Origin: Cenococcum geophilum 1.58 | Taxonomy: Eukaryota; Ascomycota; Dothideomycetes; Gloniales; Gloniaceae | Direction of reading: 5' to 3' | Assembly: GCA_001692895.1 (NCBI GenBank) | Contig: KV748181.1 | Span: 1,989,640-2,053,639 of the forward strand | DNA: 64,000 bases | Shown here: positions 1 to 10,222 of the stretch, in pieces | How the letters are laid out: every line of letters begins with the position of its first letter | Numbering within the stretch: the stretch's first letter is position 1 | Notes under the pieces: generated by a model | What the model was told of the DNA's origin: nothing | Seen by the model: the letters and a program-made list of their open reading frames with translations, nothing else | The model's database searches: none | Program-made: the position numbers and the translations under genes

Positions 1-762
1 ACTACTGTAAGCCTCCGAGTTCAATGATACCTCAACACCATGATCCAGCACGGCATTGCTGCCGACCGCCGAGCCGACATTCGCGACGCTGACGGTGTTT
101 TGGAGGTGCAAGTAGCCCTGCACTGCCATCTGGAGGACAAGGAGGACGCCGAGCACCTCGTAGCCTACGCGCTGCTCGCTTTCCTCCACTTTCCGCGTGA
201 ATATATAGCGTAGGCCCCATAGGCGCTTGCCCAGGTGGTAGTAGGCACCGGAGAAGTAGAAGGCTGCCAGACTGATGGCGTAAATGGGGGAGGGCGAGGT
301 AATTGTGTCGAGGTTCGAGAGGAGGTACGATTGAAAGCTGCGGGCAAGGGAAGATTTGTTGTCTTTCCTCTTTCGTAGATTTGATTCTAGCTTCATACGC
401 ACGCGCCGTCGGAAGGCCGGTAGCATGCGATTCAGCGAGTAAGGAAGCAGGATTGTGGATAGGATGTAGCCAGCGCGGCGCTGGAGGGAGGGGAGGCGGA
501 GGGTATCATCCTCTACCTGGACAATGTCACAGTATTCTTCCCCCAATGTGCGATTGCCAACGAATGTGGTGAGACCAAGGTAAAGTAACTCGGAAAAGGT
601 GTGCGCTTCGGATGTGTATGTGTGGGCGAAACGCGCTCCATAGAGCTTGCGGAGGATGTTGGAGAGTTGTTCAAGAAGGATGCCTTGAAAGTAGGCGTCT
701 TTCTGGTGGGAGCGAATAATATCGGGGGAGGCGGCGAAGGGGTATTGATACGTTTCACCCAT
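1..762 (-). CDS. PEX10: Peroxin-10, RING E3 ubiquitin ligase of the peroxisomal membrane (partial: N-terminal 254 codons)
   Basis: Peroxin-10 is, from family knowledge, a peroxisomal membrane protein that works with PEX2 and PEX12 to ubiquitinate the import receptor PEX5. The ATG at 762 opens an uninterrupted 254-codon frame that runs off the left edge. Recognisable PEX10 stretches are AASPDIIRSHQKDAYFQG (residues 10-27), LYGARFAHTY (40-49), VGNRTLGEEYCDIVQVEDDT (68-87) and a Pex2/Pex12-type membrane region. Hydrophobic segments lie near 98-112, 158-178 and 200-220. The C-terminal RING finger would lie outside the window, so catalytic integrity cannot be judged. No intron is apparent. Base composition is balanced with no RIP stops, in sharp contrast to the DNA to the right. 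The ATG choice rests on the family-like N-terminus. A RIP-free essential gene about 1.2 kb from the first transposon marks the edge of the gene-bearing compartment. Confidence 0.9.
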   Translation of the reverse strand, partial: MGETYQYPFAASPDIIRSHQKDAYFQGILLEQLSNILRKLYGARFAHTYTSEAHTFSELLYLGLTTFVGNRTLGEEYCDIVQVEDDTLRLPSLQRRAGYILSTILLPYSLNRMLPAFRRRVRMKLESNLRKRKDNKSSLARSFQSYLLSNLDTITSPSPIYAISLAAFYFSGAYYHLGKRLWGLRYIFTRKVEESEQRVGYEVLGVLLVLQMAVQGYLHLQNTVSVANVGSAVGSNAVLDHGVEVSLNSEAYSS

Positions 763-915
763 GCTAAAAGTAGAGAGAGACAGAGTAAGGGTTAGAGTGA
801 GGGTAGTATTTCTTCGAAAACTATGAAGCTGCCGGAGGTTCAGATGAGAGGATAGGGCCAAGAAATCAGACCTCGGCTCTCGCTTAAGCGGTAGCAGATC
901 TCTTTCTGTACTCCC

Positions 916-1168
916 ACTCTTCAGCGCCGATAAAAGCGGCGGAATAACGGCACGGGCCACAAACACCAAAACACCCCCTAAACAATTACAACAAACAACA
1001 ATACGCGCACCAAAACACTCCCAAGATTGCCGGCGTGTAAATGGGCAGATAACACAGTATTGAGCATAAATTGAGCGTTTAATTGTATATAGAAATCAAG
1101 GTATGGCCGAAAATCTAGTATTTATGGCCCGTGCCGTTATTCCGCCGCTTTTATCGGCGCCGAAGAGT
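916..1168. mobile_element. MITE-like inverted-repeat element upstream of PEX10
   Basis: A 48-bp inverted repeat (916-963 against 1121-1168, about 2 mismatches) brackets about 157 bp of unrelated AT-rich sequence. The arms share GCGCCGATAAAAGCGGCGGA and read on through AATAACGGCACGGGCC. Both outer edges are flanked by CCC (913-915 and 1169-1171), a possible 3-bp target duplication, though so short a match may be chance. It has no coding capacity and few RIP-type changes. It starts about 154 bp upstream of the PEX10 start codon, so it may lie in or near the promoter. It could instead be a regulatory palindrome rather than a mobile element; copy number elsewhere in the genome would decide. Confidence 0.55.
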
Positions 1169-1995
1169 CCCAGTTTCTAGGTGCGAAGAACTAATCGCAC
1201 GGAAATATCACAACAGATATCCAGTTCAAATTATGGCAGAGGTTGCCAAGGACAGTGGAAGACGCCGCGGATGTTCAAGAAGCTTCCCGATAAGCAGCAG
1301 AATTGAACACAAAGCACTCCCCTATCTTACAATATAGGTAGTTTGGGTTTTCTTGAAGTCAACTTGAGTGAGCCTACAAGCCTTCTAAGGCCTATGAAAT
1401 ATCCGCGCACCCGGCTGGCTCTAGATATACAATAATCCGCACCATCCATCACCCGGCACACACCTCAGGAGATGACGGCAGAAGAATTGATTGCCTCAGT
1501 GAGACCGAGAGAAGTTGAGGAAATGCCTCGCGGCATTCAGCTCTATGAGGACAGGCCAACACTCGCGGAGGCAGTCTGTGCTCCTCATTTGAGGAGCACA
1601 GGAGAGTCATTTCAAGAGCTAGAGCGTTGGACGAAAACCGTTTCAGGGCTTGGTGGCCATCAGCGCAAGACAACGCTTTGGCCCTGGGACTAAATCTCAG
1701 AGGCGATGATAAAATAATATCCGCCGTTCTCTTCGGTCATAGTGTCATTCTATGCTCTGATCCAGGTAGGCTTCGTGTTCTTCCGCCGTGACCACCTCGA
1801 TCTCCTACTAATTACGCTCTACAGACTCAGAACCCCCTTGTTCATATCTTGTGGAAATCATATCAGCCATCATAATGGAGCGCGAATATTGGATCTCACT
1901 AGAGACTCGGATTTCGAAACCAAGCCCACATACACTCATAATAGCCAACAACAGACAGACTTCAGAGTGCTTCGTGGATTTACTCATTCAGCTTA
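1169..1995. other. Intergenic DNA, no identified gene
   Basis: Composition is ordinary and RIP is absent. A 73-codon frame on the plus strand (1472-1693, beginning MTAEELIASVRP) is the longest credible one but matches nothing I recognise, and its antisense frame is equally long. The right end is cut by the pogo-type transposon, whose TA target site is 1994-1995. Confidence 0.5.
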
Positions 1996-4047
1996 CAGTT
2001 AAACCCCCTTATAACGATATAGGGTATATAACGATATTGTCTATATTACGATATATATCCTTAATCAATCCTTTTTTGGTGTAATATTACGATATTCTGG
2101 CTTTTGGTGATATCGTTAAGTTGTCTCACCAATATCGGTATAAGCAGATTTTGATTCGTTGGATTTAACGCTTGCTCACCACATATTCAGCCATCAATAA
2201 CCACCACACAACGATTTAAATCTATTAAAATAACCCTTAGATCTTACTCTCTGTACCTAATTCTACCTTATTTATTATGGCAAGACATCAAAATTCTAAA
2301 AGGCAACGCCATTATGGGGTTTCCGACTTTGAACGCCAAAAAATACGCGCCCACTACCAAAGTTACCCCCACCTGTTACAAAGCTAGCTCGCTTAATGGG
2401 CTACTAACTTCTTTTATCATAGAATTAATTAATCCTTAATATCGGAAATATTTAGTAATAAGTTTAAGCACCTTAATATAGCTAAGTTGCCACGTAGGCA
2501 AGGCAGGTAAGAGCGTAAAAGGGACGCTAAATAACCTCTTTTAGAAGAAGATCTCTTTAAATAGCACCAACGCCTACAAAACTCTCGCATTTCTATTTCT
2601 GGCGAGCTTATACGTATTACTGCTGCTTAGTTATAGCAACGGATACCTGTATTAGCTAAGATAGCGGAGCCAAAGTGGTCTACTAGCTGGTTGGAAGGCT
2701 TTAAATCTCGCAATAATATTCGCAAGAGAAAGCAGTACGGTAAGGCTGCCTTAGTTAATATAGAGGGAGCAGAGGATCGCATAATAGAGCTTCGAGTAAT
2801 TGTCGCACCTTATCCACTAAAGGATGTTTTCAATATAGATAAGACAGGGCTATTTTGGAAGGCTATACCGGATACTATATTAGCTACTAAGGCTTAATTA
2901 GGAATAAAGAAGTAAAAGGCATAAATCTCTCTAGGCAATTGCTGTAATGTAAATAGCTTTAAAAAGCTTTCTCTTCTCGTAATTAGCTTAGCATAACGGC
3001 CACATTACTTTACGGCTAATAAAGTTAATATAGCCTTATTGGATATTATCTGGAGGTATAATAAGAAGGCCTAGATAATAACAGTTATTATACTTAATTA
3101 GCTTACCTAGTTTAACAAAAGGATATTTAGCAGGAAGGTACTCCTCCTAATTAATAGCTTCAGCGCTTACAAAGTAGCTATTTAAACGACCTCTAAGAAC
3201 AGCTCTCTTAAGAACACGCGCGTCGAGTTCCTTCCCCTAAATTGCACCTTTGTATACCAGCCTCTTAACTAAGGGATAATTACAAACTTTAAGCTCTTCT
3301 ACCAAAGATATTAGATGCGGTTTATAGTAAAGCAGTTACTTAAAAACTAAGATCTAATTAAGCAGATACATGTCCTATAGGCAATTTAATAGGTAATTAC
3401 AGCTTAATAGGAGGTTACACCACAGACAATTAAGAACTGCTTTATTAAATCTATACTATTTGGCTCTTGTATAGGCCTACGGCCTCGCCCCTAGGGTTAT
3501 ATAGATCCTCCTATTGTTAATAAGCTGCAGGCAATGGCAGAAGAGCTGCAAGCAGCAGGAAGAATCCGTCCGTAACAAATATTTAGGATTTTATTAAGCT
3601 ACCAGGTAAGGAAGTGGAGGATTTAACGGAGGATCTTATTAAGCATATAGCAGAGCTCTACGCAGGGCCTAATCGTGATGCAGAGACAGATAAGGAAGTC
3701 GTTAAGCAACCCCAAATTAAGCTTAATGAGGCGCTTGACGCCTTATAAAAGCTTTATCTTTATAAGGAATAGTAGGAAGATTATAATAGAGATATAATTA
3801 CGACTCTATTAAGGCACGAGCGACAACTCCAAAATCAACGAAGTCAGAACACCAAACAGCAATCAATTATGACGTATTTTAGTGTAGCCAATCGCTCAAT
3901 TGCGACTTCACAGGTGTAGATATATAATATTATTACCTAATTTTAATTTTTGGTGCATTTTATATATAAATACTAAATATAACGATACCCTTGGTATTAC
4001 GATACGGTCGGCTAAATAAGTCGTATCGTTATAAGGGGGTTTGACTG
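1996..4047 (+). mobile_element. pogo/Fot1-type (Tc1-mariner superfamily) DNA transposon, RIP-degraded
   Basis: The left end CAGTTAAACCCCCTTATAAC (1996-2015) and the right end, whose reverse complement begins CAGTCAAACCCCCTTATAAC, form terminal inverted repeats of at least 25 bp. They are flanked by TA on both sides (1994-1995 and 4048-4049), the target duplication of this superfamily. The 2052-bp length is normal for a single-gene Fot1-like element. C-to-T changes distinguish the two ends, as expected from RIP. The surrounding DNA is not RIP-affected, so this is an isolated insertion in gene-space DNA. Confidence 0.88.
2277..3919 (+). pseudogene. pogo/Fot1-type DDE transposase, inactivated
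   Basis: Reading from the ATG at 2277 (MARHQNSKRQRHYGVSDFER, a CENP-B/HTH-type N-terminus) gives a transposase interrupted by many TAG/TAA codons. The longest clean stretch, 2691-2897, contains the catalytic-domain signature VFNIDKTGLFWK, in which the Asp near 2838 is the first DDE aspartate. The second expected motif (LLxDxFxAH) reads LLINSFSAY near 3142-3170: Asp has become Asn and His has become Tyr, both RIP-type transitions. A third block reads FLPLNCTFVYQPLN, corresponding to the NCT...QPLDQG box. The final in-frame-looking stop at 3917 is two bases out of phase with the start, so at least one indel is also present. Non-functional. Confidence 0.82.
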
Positions 4048-4049
4048 TA

Positions 4050-6840
4050 TATGCGAAAAGCATTTTCTGGACGTACATGTCTACACGCTCACCCGACGGC
4101 AATGTCCACAATGTACGGCTTCCACCTACCGAGCGTCGACATCCTCGTTGCCACACTAACTTAGAAAACTTTGTTCGAGCAAGCGACCGCATTGATTAGG
4201 TTTTCTAAAATATTTAGTCATTGACGCAGGCTGGATCGACCAAAACGCAACTCTCCTCAATACCGAATCCATGTTTCACCCGGTTCAAGGCCACTGAGAT
4301 CATTCGTCCAGGATTATTTAACCATTGTCTGCACTCCTGAAATTCCCAACCTATTTGTTCTACCATATTCAAAACCCGTCTGGACCAAAACTGTTGCAAT
4401 TATTGACTTGATCAGCAGAGCATCACACTCCAGTCAACAAGTCGAGCAGCGAAAACACAATCGAGAGGAAGGACCTTCAATGAATCCAATGAGCTAGCCA
4501 AAGAAGAGTCTGTTAAGGAGCCTGGCTAGGACTCCAACCGTGTATTATCCTCAGAACTTAAGTGTAAGTACTACAGCACGGTTTCTTAAGTTAACTAACA
4601 TTAGTAGCCAGATTTATCGAATTTTCAATTCCTTTAAAAATTGATGTTTCCCGTCTTCTTTATCTGAAGCGAGTACCTTTGGTACCTGAACTTATTAGTG
4701 GACTCATGTACATGCGTATATGTTATACACACAATGACTCTTCGGAATAGGCGTCCTGCATCTGCAACCAACTGAAACGAGCTGGCCAAGAATTATAACG
4801 ATTATGGATTATCCATAGTAGGACTTTGAGTGTTTTCCGGCTTTTCATACTCGTGAAAGCAATTTGTATTCTCGGTTCTAGTGTGGTCCTTGAGCTGCGG
4901 CAGGAATCTTCAATCCGAGGAGCGGGCTGGATCGCGAAGTATCGGTAAAATTAAAGATGTATGATATTTTCAAGATCAGATACTAGAGTAACCTAGACTT
5001 CCTGGAGCCGTGAGTCATCATCTACAATCCCGTTCTGAGCGTACATCCTAGTCGTGAAATGATTTATTGTATCGCTTAGCTCAGTAGCGGGGGGTGTTGA
5101 CTCGGTGGTGACCCTAGAAGACGCTCACCGCTTTCACAGCTACACTTATAAATTGCTCATGTGCCTTTTGATAACAGCATCTCTTTCCGCATGTTGGTGC
5201 CAGGTTCATATGCTCCATCATCTATGCTCTCCTTATCCTTGCTAGTGTAAATCCCACTTTCTCTAAGCTGAGCGGTTGCGTCCCAATTCCTCAATTCTCT
5301 GAGAACTTTCTTGTGACTCACCACAGTCTGCCTTCACATTATCCAACGACTTAATAATTAAATGCACTCGAAGCTCCATCCTAGCCCCGATATTCCAGCT
5401 GTTAACGTGAGTTGATTTCGCCATGGTTCGTAATGCTAAGAGGGAAAGAAAACGTCTCGAGTATGAGCTTGGAGTCCAGGTACTTCCACCAAAAGATATT
5501 GACACCGACCACTCTGCTAATCGGCACAGTCCAAGATCCAACGTACGCATGATCCAGGCCCTGGGCTTTGGCATATCGGCGAAGACGTTCTAGTTGCTGT
5601 CCCGTCATCACCCCATTCTCAGAAGACGGTAAAGCTGGGAGACCCTTCGCTTATAAGGCCACCATCATCAGGTTCACATGATGCAACACAACCAGAAGAC
5701 AGAGCTGACGACCTATTGTCCGCGCCTCCCCGTAAGATGGCTAGGATTGAGGGTAAACTCGGCGCAGCCGATCCAATCATGCCAACAGAGCAGCGCGTCT
5801 CGATGACCACGAACATCGAGCCTCTCCGACGCAGTGACTTAAGTGCGGAGACTAAAACCGTAATGGCCGTTGGAGTCCCTTGCATGCAAGCCCTAGGTCA
5901 AGCCCTAGGCCAACGTATGTGCCGTTATCGCGTCCTCGATATACAACCGCTGCCTACTGATATCCCACTAGATCACCGCCCATTGCTGCACGAGCAACAA
6001 AAACGAGAGAACGATCAACTTTTACCCAGACCTGCTGTCCTTGTCCATGAGAGTAGCTCCATGAAAAAGGGCTCCCAAAAAAGCCCCGAAGGACTTCTCG
6101 ACACTCTCTCTTGAGATCGCAGCTGAGCATCTGCGCCAGCTTGAAAAGTGAATACCCAGTAACGGGATCGGTTCGTGTTCCATGAATGGCAACACCATCA
6201 CAATTCCCACAGGAAAATCCCATCTCAGGAACATGCAGTCTTGGGTCAAATTCGAGAAGCCGAGGTGGTCGGAAGCATGTGTAGGAAGTCTTGTTCTCAA
6301 GACTTGAACTCATCGGGATCCCCCTGATGACTAGATGAGATAATACATATACGTAGTCCTGCCCTTCAAAATAAATTTTGATCATTGTTTTACGGCTTAT
6401 TTTATCCTCGATCTTACTAGCTTCATGAGGTTATTTAGCTCCACAGGTCCCGCCTTGAAGGTGTGACCAAAGGAGAGTTCGTAGGCACCTATCACCGGCC
6501 GGTCAAAAAGTTCCGATTCCGATATCCCGCAGAATTCTAGAAATGAACTTTTGTGTAGTTAATCCTTATCTGTGAAAGAGAAACCGAACGCGAGGGAGCT
6601 GCTCAGAACCCCACCCAATTTCAAAACAAGCTAGACATAATTGGTCCAATCGATAGCGCAGTGACATTCTTTAGACCGTCTAGATGCCTATGGTCACTAA
6701 GGTCACGAACTTTAATCTACAGCCAAGATATACCATAAGAAGAATTTCTGAATAATCCAGCGCTTCAGAACGTCTTTCTGCAAGCCACGATCATTCCGCT
6801 CAATAAGCTGTCTCGGACGACTTTGTTACCATGAGCGTTA
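4050..6840. other. Ordinary-composition DNA, no gene identified (possible degraded gene 5263-6385)
   Basis: No RIP signature here. Several medium frames overlap between 5263 and 6385. Minus-strand 6385-5954 (143 codons) contains the Cys-pair stretch MGFSCGNCDGVAIHG. Minus 5611-5402 contains YAKAQGLDHAYVGSWTVPIS. Plus 5716-6114 is 132 codons. I recognise none of them. The minus-strand pieces look most protein-like and may be exons or remains of one gene, but I found no convincing splice sites joining them. 4050-5260 and 6400-6840 hold nothing I can support. Confidence 0.35.
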
Positions 6841-7263
6841 CAGTGGTGTTCACGGCTCGGCTGAGCGCCCGCTCAGTCGCTGAGCCGCACGTGACACATA
6901 CAACCCCCGTCGACATTCGCGGATGTCCACGGCCGAGCCTNCAGCCAAGCCGTGGACATCTTCGAATGTCTTTACCCCTACTGATCGAGTCGCTGATGCG
7001 CGCGTACTATTGGCCTATTGGCCCAGCCGTGCGCCCGTTTATTTACCCTATGCGGTAAGGTCACTTATCCGGTAGGTATGCTTTCTCTACCTCTCCCCCC
7101 CGGTCTATATCTGCGTATATAGGAAAATAGGAACCCCCCCTTATAGCGCAGCTTCTCTAGCAGCGTCCTATATATCTTAAAAATGCTATTAATTAGTCGC
7201 GTAAAGATTAATGTTATAAATAATGCCGAACTACGCACTAACGCGTAAAGTATCCTTACCCTT

Positions 7264-9427
7264 ATGCGTTTTAAGAGACCTAAAAATACGTCTCTAAATT
7301 ATAAGCTAAAGCAGAAAGAGTTTAAGGTAAGTAGGTAGGTGCTTTATAAAGTAATATACTTATAACTAACGCGCGTCTTTTTAGGCCTTTTATAAGCGGA
7401 AGTAGTACTATAATAGTAATACCGTTACGGAAGAGAAGCTACTTCTTTTCCTTATTAAGGAGGTTATAGGCCAGCCACTAAAAGGAAAAAGCTATAAGGC
7501 TAGTAATAATATACCCTAGGACGAGACGCGGCTCTCTTAGCGCTTAGTTCGCGGCTATATTACTACCCTAATAGACCTTTACCGGACGTAAAAGGGTATA
7601 AGAATAAATAGCCACTAGTCCCCATAAGAGGATAATATTAGGGATTACCTAAAGGTTCTATAATAAAGGGACGCGTAGTAGGAAAAGAAGCAGTTTATAG
7701 ATAAGGGTAGAGATATACTACTCGATAAATATATAAAGGACGAGTTTAAAAGCATCTGCCGTAAGCTATAGGCCTATAGAAACTCCTTACCAGAATACTA
7801 CCTCCGTATACTTATAGATATCCTACTAGGCCACTATATACTTACCCACGGCGGCAATAGGCGCTTTGCCGAGATCTTAAACTTATTTACCTTTAAGTTT
7901 AAGGGGGAAGGTCCTACACGCTATATGCCCCTAATATTTACTATATATATTAGTAAGTAGAACTAGTATAGCCGCCTTAAAACTATTAGAGCTCTATATA
8001 ATAAAAAGCCGCTTATCTATATACTTAGCAGGCTAGCTTTCTACCTCCTATACTACTAGGACCTTAGTAATAAGCCATTCCTAGACTTTAGTAAGCGGTT
8101 AGTATAGTATAATATCCGCCTAATTAAGAGCAGCGCTAGAAACCGTAAGACGGCCTTCTTATATAACTCGCAGCGGAAGTAGGTTACTAAGGCATTCTAG
8201 GCCGTTAGCGTCTTTTTATAAAAGAAGACCTATATTAGGTAAAGCGCTAGCGCTAAAATAGCGAAGCTAAAAGGGGTTAGCAAGGACTAGATTAAACGCG
8301 CTAGTAGGTAAAACCAGAAGTAGATAGTTAGCTACTACTTAAACTCGCTACCGCGGGAGTTTATACGGATGATAGCTGGCCATTTACCGCAAATAGGCTG
8401 CTTTAAGATTCGTAGGGTAAGCGTTACCCCCCCTAACGTACTACTATTAATAATTTAGCTAGAGCTAAACGTCTAAAAGGGTTAGTTTAGTCCTTAGGTT
8501 GGCTAGGTTAATGACCTTACGGCTATAGGCGCTATAAACCTCCTATTTTATCTCCGGGAGGTTATTCTATAGGACTTAGTAGTCCTCTATAAGATATTCC
8601 TAAGCAGCCCTATATAAAACCACCTAGTCTTCTAGTATAAGGCCTATCTACCCTTTACGCGGAAGGTTAAAGCCTACCTATAGTAGGAGGAAGAAGGCCC
8701 TAGCTAGCTATTAATACTCTACTAGGCCGTGCTAGCTATTATAGACCGCCTAAAGACTATAGACGCCTAAGTACGCGAGCTATAGGCGTTATTTAACCGT
8801 ATAGCTAAGTCCTAGTAGGCGCAGTCTTCGCAGCTTTAATTGCTTATATTTAGTAGCCTTACCTTTTAGCTTAAGGTCCCTTTAGCATTTATATATTTAC
8901 GTCTAATAGTATACCTACTAACGGCATATCTACTAACGGTACGTTTACCGACGGTATATTTACTAGCGCCTCTATTTATTGCGGAATTAAGCTAGAATAT
9001 ATTAGCCTAGGTAAGCGCTATAGCTTCCCCTTCGCTAGCGCCGCCGTAGCTATAGCTACAGCTATAGCCGTAGTAAGGGCTTAAGCCTAAGTAGCCGCCT
9101 AAGCAGCCGCCTATATATTGTATATACTATATAATAAAGTCTATACAGGCCCTTTAGCGCGAGTAGACTAAAGGGCTTAAAGGTAATCCTTCTATAGTAG
9201 CGCTAGATTCTAAATAGGGTAGTAGATAGTAGGCTAGCTGGTAAAATAAGCTCTAATAGTACTCCCTACGGCTTAAGGTTATTAAGGAGATTAGGCGGAT
9301 TATATAGGCCTAAAGGGTTAGTAAAAAAGCGGTTATATAGTAGGTTAATTAATAGTAGGAGTAAATATAGTACTCGCTAGATTAGCTTTATAAACGGCTT
9401 TAAGTAGGTAAAAAAGCTTTAAAATAG
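7264..9427 (+). pseudogene. Crypton-like recombinase / NDC10-like protein with GCR1_C-type C-terminus, inactivated
   Basis: From the ATG at 7264 (MRFKRPKNTSLNYK) the frame continues across a plausible intron at 7327-7384 (GTAAGT...CTAAC...TTTAG). Downstream are the blocks EEKLLLFLIKEVIGQPLK, AEILNLFTFKFKGEGPTRYM, LIYILSRLAFYLLYY, SYYLNSLPREFIRMIAGHLP and NLLFYLREVI. The C-terminal block is SIVALDSK followed by YSLRLKVIKEIRR. I know this order from a widespread fungal family that annotation pipelines label CBF3/NDC10 domain plus GCR1_C. The SYYLNSLP tyrosine is the likely recombinase nucleophile (inference). A Pro/Thr-rich linker with repeated VYLLTAYLLTVRLPTVYL-like units separates the domains. 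Dozens of TAG/TAA codons at Trp/Gln positions make it non-functional. Confidence 0.75.
7327..7384 (+). other. Probable spliceosomal intron in the recombinase pseudogene
   Basis: Donor GTAAGT, branch-like CTAAC and acceptor TTTTTAG enclose 58 bp. Reading joins ...KQKEFK to AFYKRK in frame. The inverted copy in the right arm keeps the same signals (near 12698-12757). Confidence 0.6.
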
Positions 9428-9859
9428 TATATATATTTAACTTTTAAGGAGTCCTCTTAAAGCCTTTATCTATAGCCCCTTAGGGGCTTATTTTAGTACA
9501 GTATAAGTTTAGTAGGGTACTTATATAATAGCGGCGCCTAATCTAAAATATAAATATTTCTATTAACCTATAGCTAATTCTTACTATCCTAGTGTAAGTA
9601 GAGAGCTCTTGGACAGCTTTACGTATAGCGCTTAACAGGTATTAAAAGCACGACGTTACTATAGCATTACTAGCGATTAAAGATTAACTATAGATATAGG
9701 GTAATATCTATATACTACTAAGCGCACGGGCCTCCTACCTACTAAATTATAACTTAGTGGCTAATTTAGCTATACAAATCGAACCGTGGACATACTATTA
9801 ATATATACGACTAGCTTTACCCCCCCTCCTTAGTAAGTTGCAGATTCGGTACGGGTATC

Positions 9860-10222
9860 TAATTTCGCCTAATTGCCGCCAGCTATATATAGTAATTGTA
9901 GCGAAGCCGTATGCTTAGCTGCAGGAACTTTACTTCTGGCGGACTTGCGACCGGCCTTCCTCCGCAGTGTCGTGATCTTTGTCAAATATCGTAAGGCTTC
10001 CACCCATACGGTATTGCCAAATTCCATCGGCAATTGAAGAGACAGCGTTGTATTCGCGTTTTGGCGGCCATAACGGAGGCGTAGTTAAGGGGGAGAAGAG
10101 GAAGCGTACGTCTTCAATTTAGTTCTCCTAGCTAACCGCGAATCTCCAGGGCAACTAAGGCGATTCTCTAGGGCAACCAAAAAGGTCCTTGCGCGTAGCC
10201 ATAGCTGTTCGCTATAATTCTG
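9860..10222. other. Palindrome spacer, ordinary-composition DNA
   Basis: The 363 bp between the arms look far less RIP-affected than the arms: CA and TG are common (for example CTTCTGGCGGACTTGCGACC). It encodes nothing recognisable. It includes a short imperfect direct repeat around AGGGCAACTAAGGCGATTCT / AGGGCAACC (10147-10184). It could be the host sequence that lay between two separate insertions. Confidence 0.5.

Larger units (their letters stand above)
6841..9859 (+). mobile_element. Crypton-like tyrosine-recombinase transposon, left copy
   Basis: The unit runs from the hairpin-rich CAGTGGTGTTCACGG end to GGGTATC. The outer 130 bp carries two nested hairpins. One is built from CACGGCTC...GAGCCG..CGTG (about 6851-6894). 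The other pairs GATGTCCACGGC with GCCGTGGACATC around 6922-6961 (one N at 6941). Motifs of the type ATGTCYACGG recur near the inner end. The interior is RIP-saturated. Classical Cryptons lack long terminal inverted repeats, so the end structure is unusual. Confidence 0.65.

Noticed and set aside
1131..1337. 68-codon frame starting in the right arm of the MITE-like element
   Set aside because: Its first residues are encoded by the inverted repeat and the rest has no coding character.
3908..4192. 94-codon minus-strand frame over the right pogo end
   Set aside because: It crosses the transposon terminus into unrelated flank, so it cannot be an ancestral gene.
5050..5135. tRNA-like stretch (CTTAGCTCAGTAGCGGGG, resembling an A box)
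   Set aside because: No B box (GGTTCGAATCC-like) and no foldable acceptor stem at a suitable distance.
5716..6114. 132-codon plus-strand frame as a gene
   Set aside because: Comparable frames exist on the opposite strand, no recognised motif, no splice or promoter support; kept only as a note under the 4050-6840 region.
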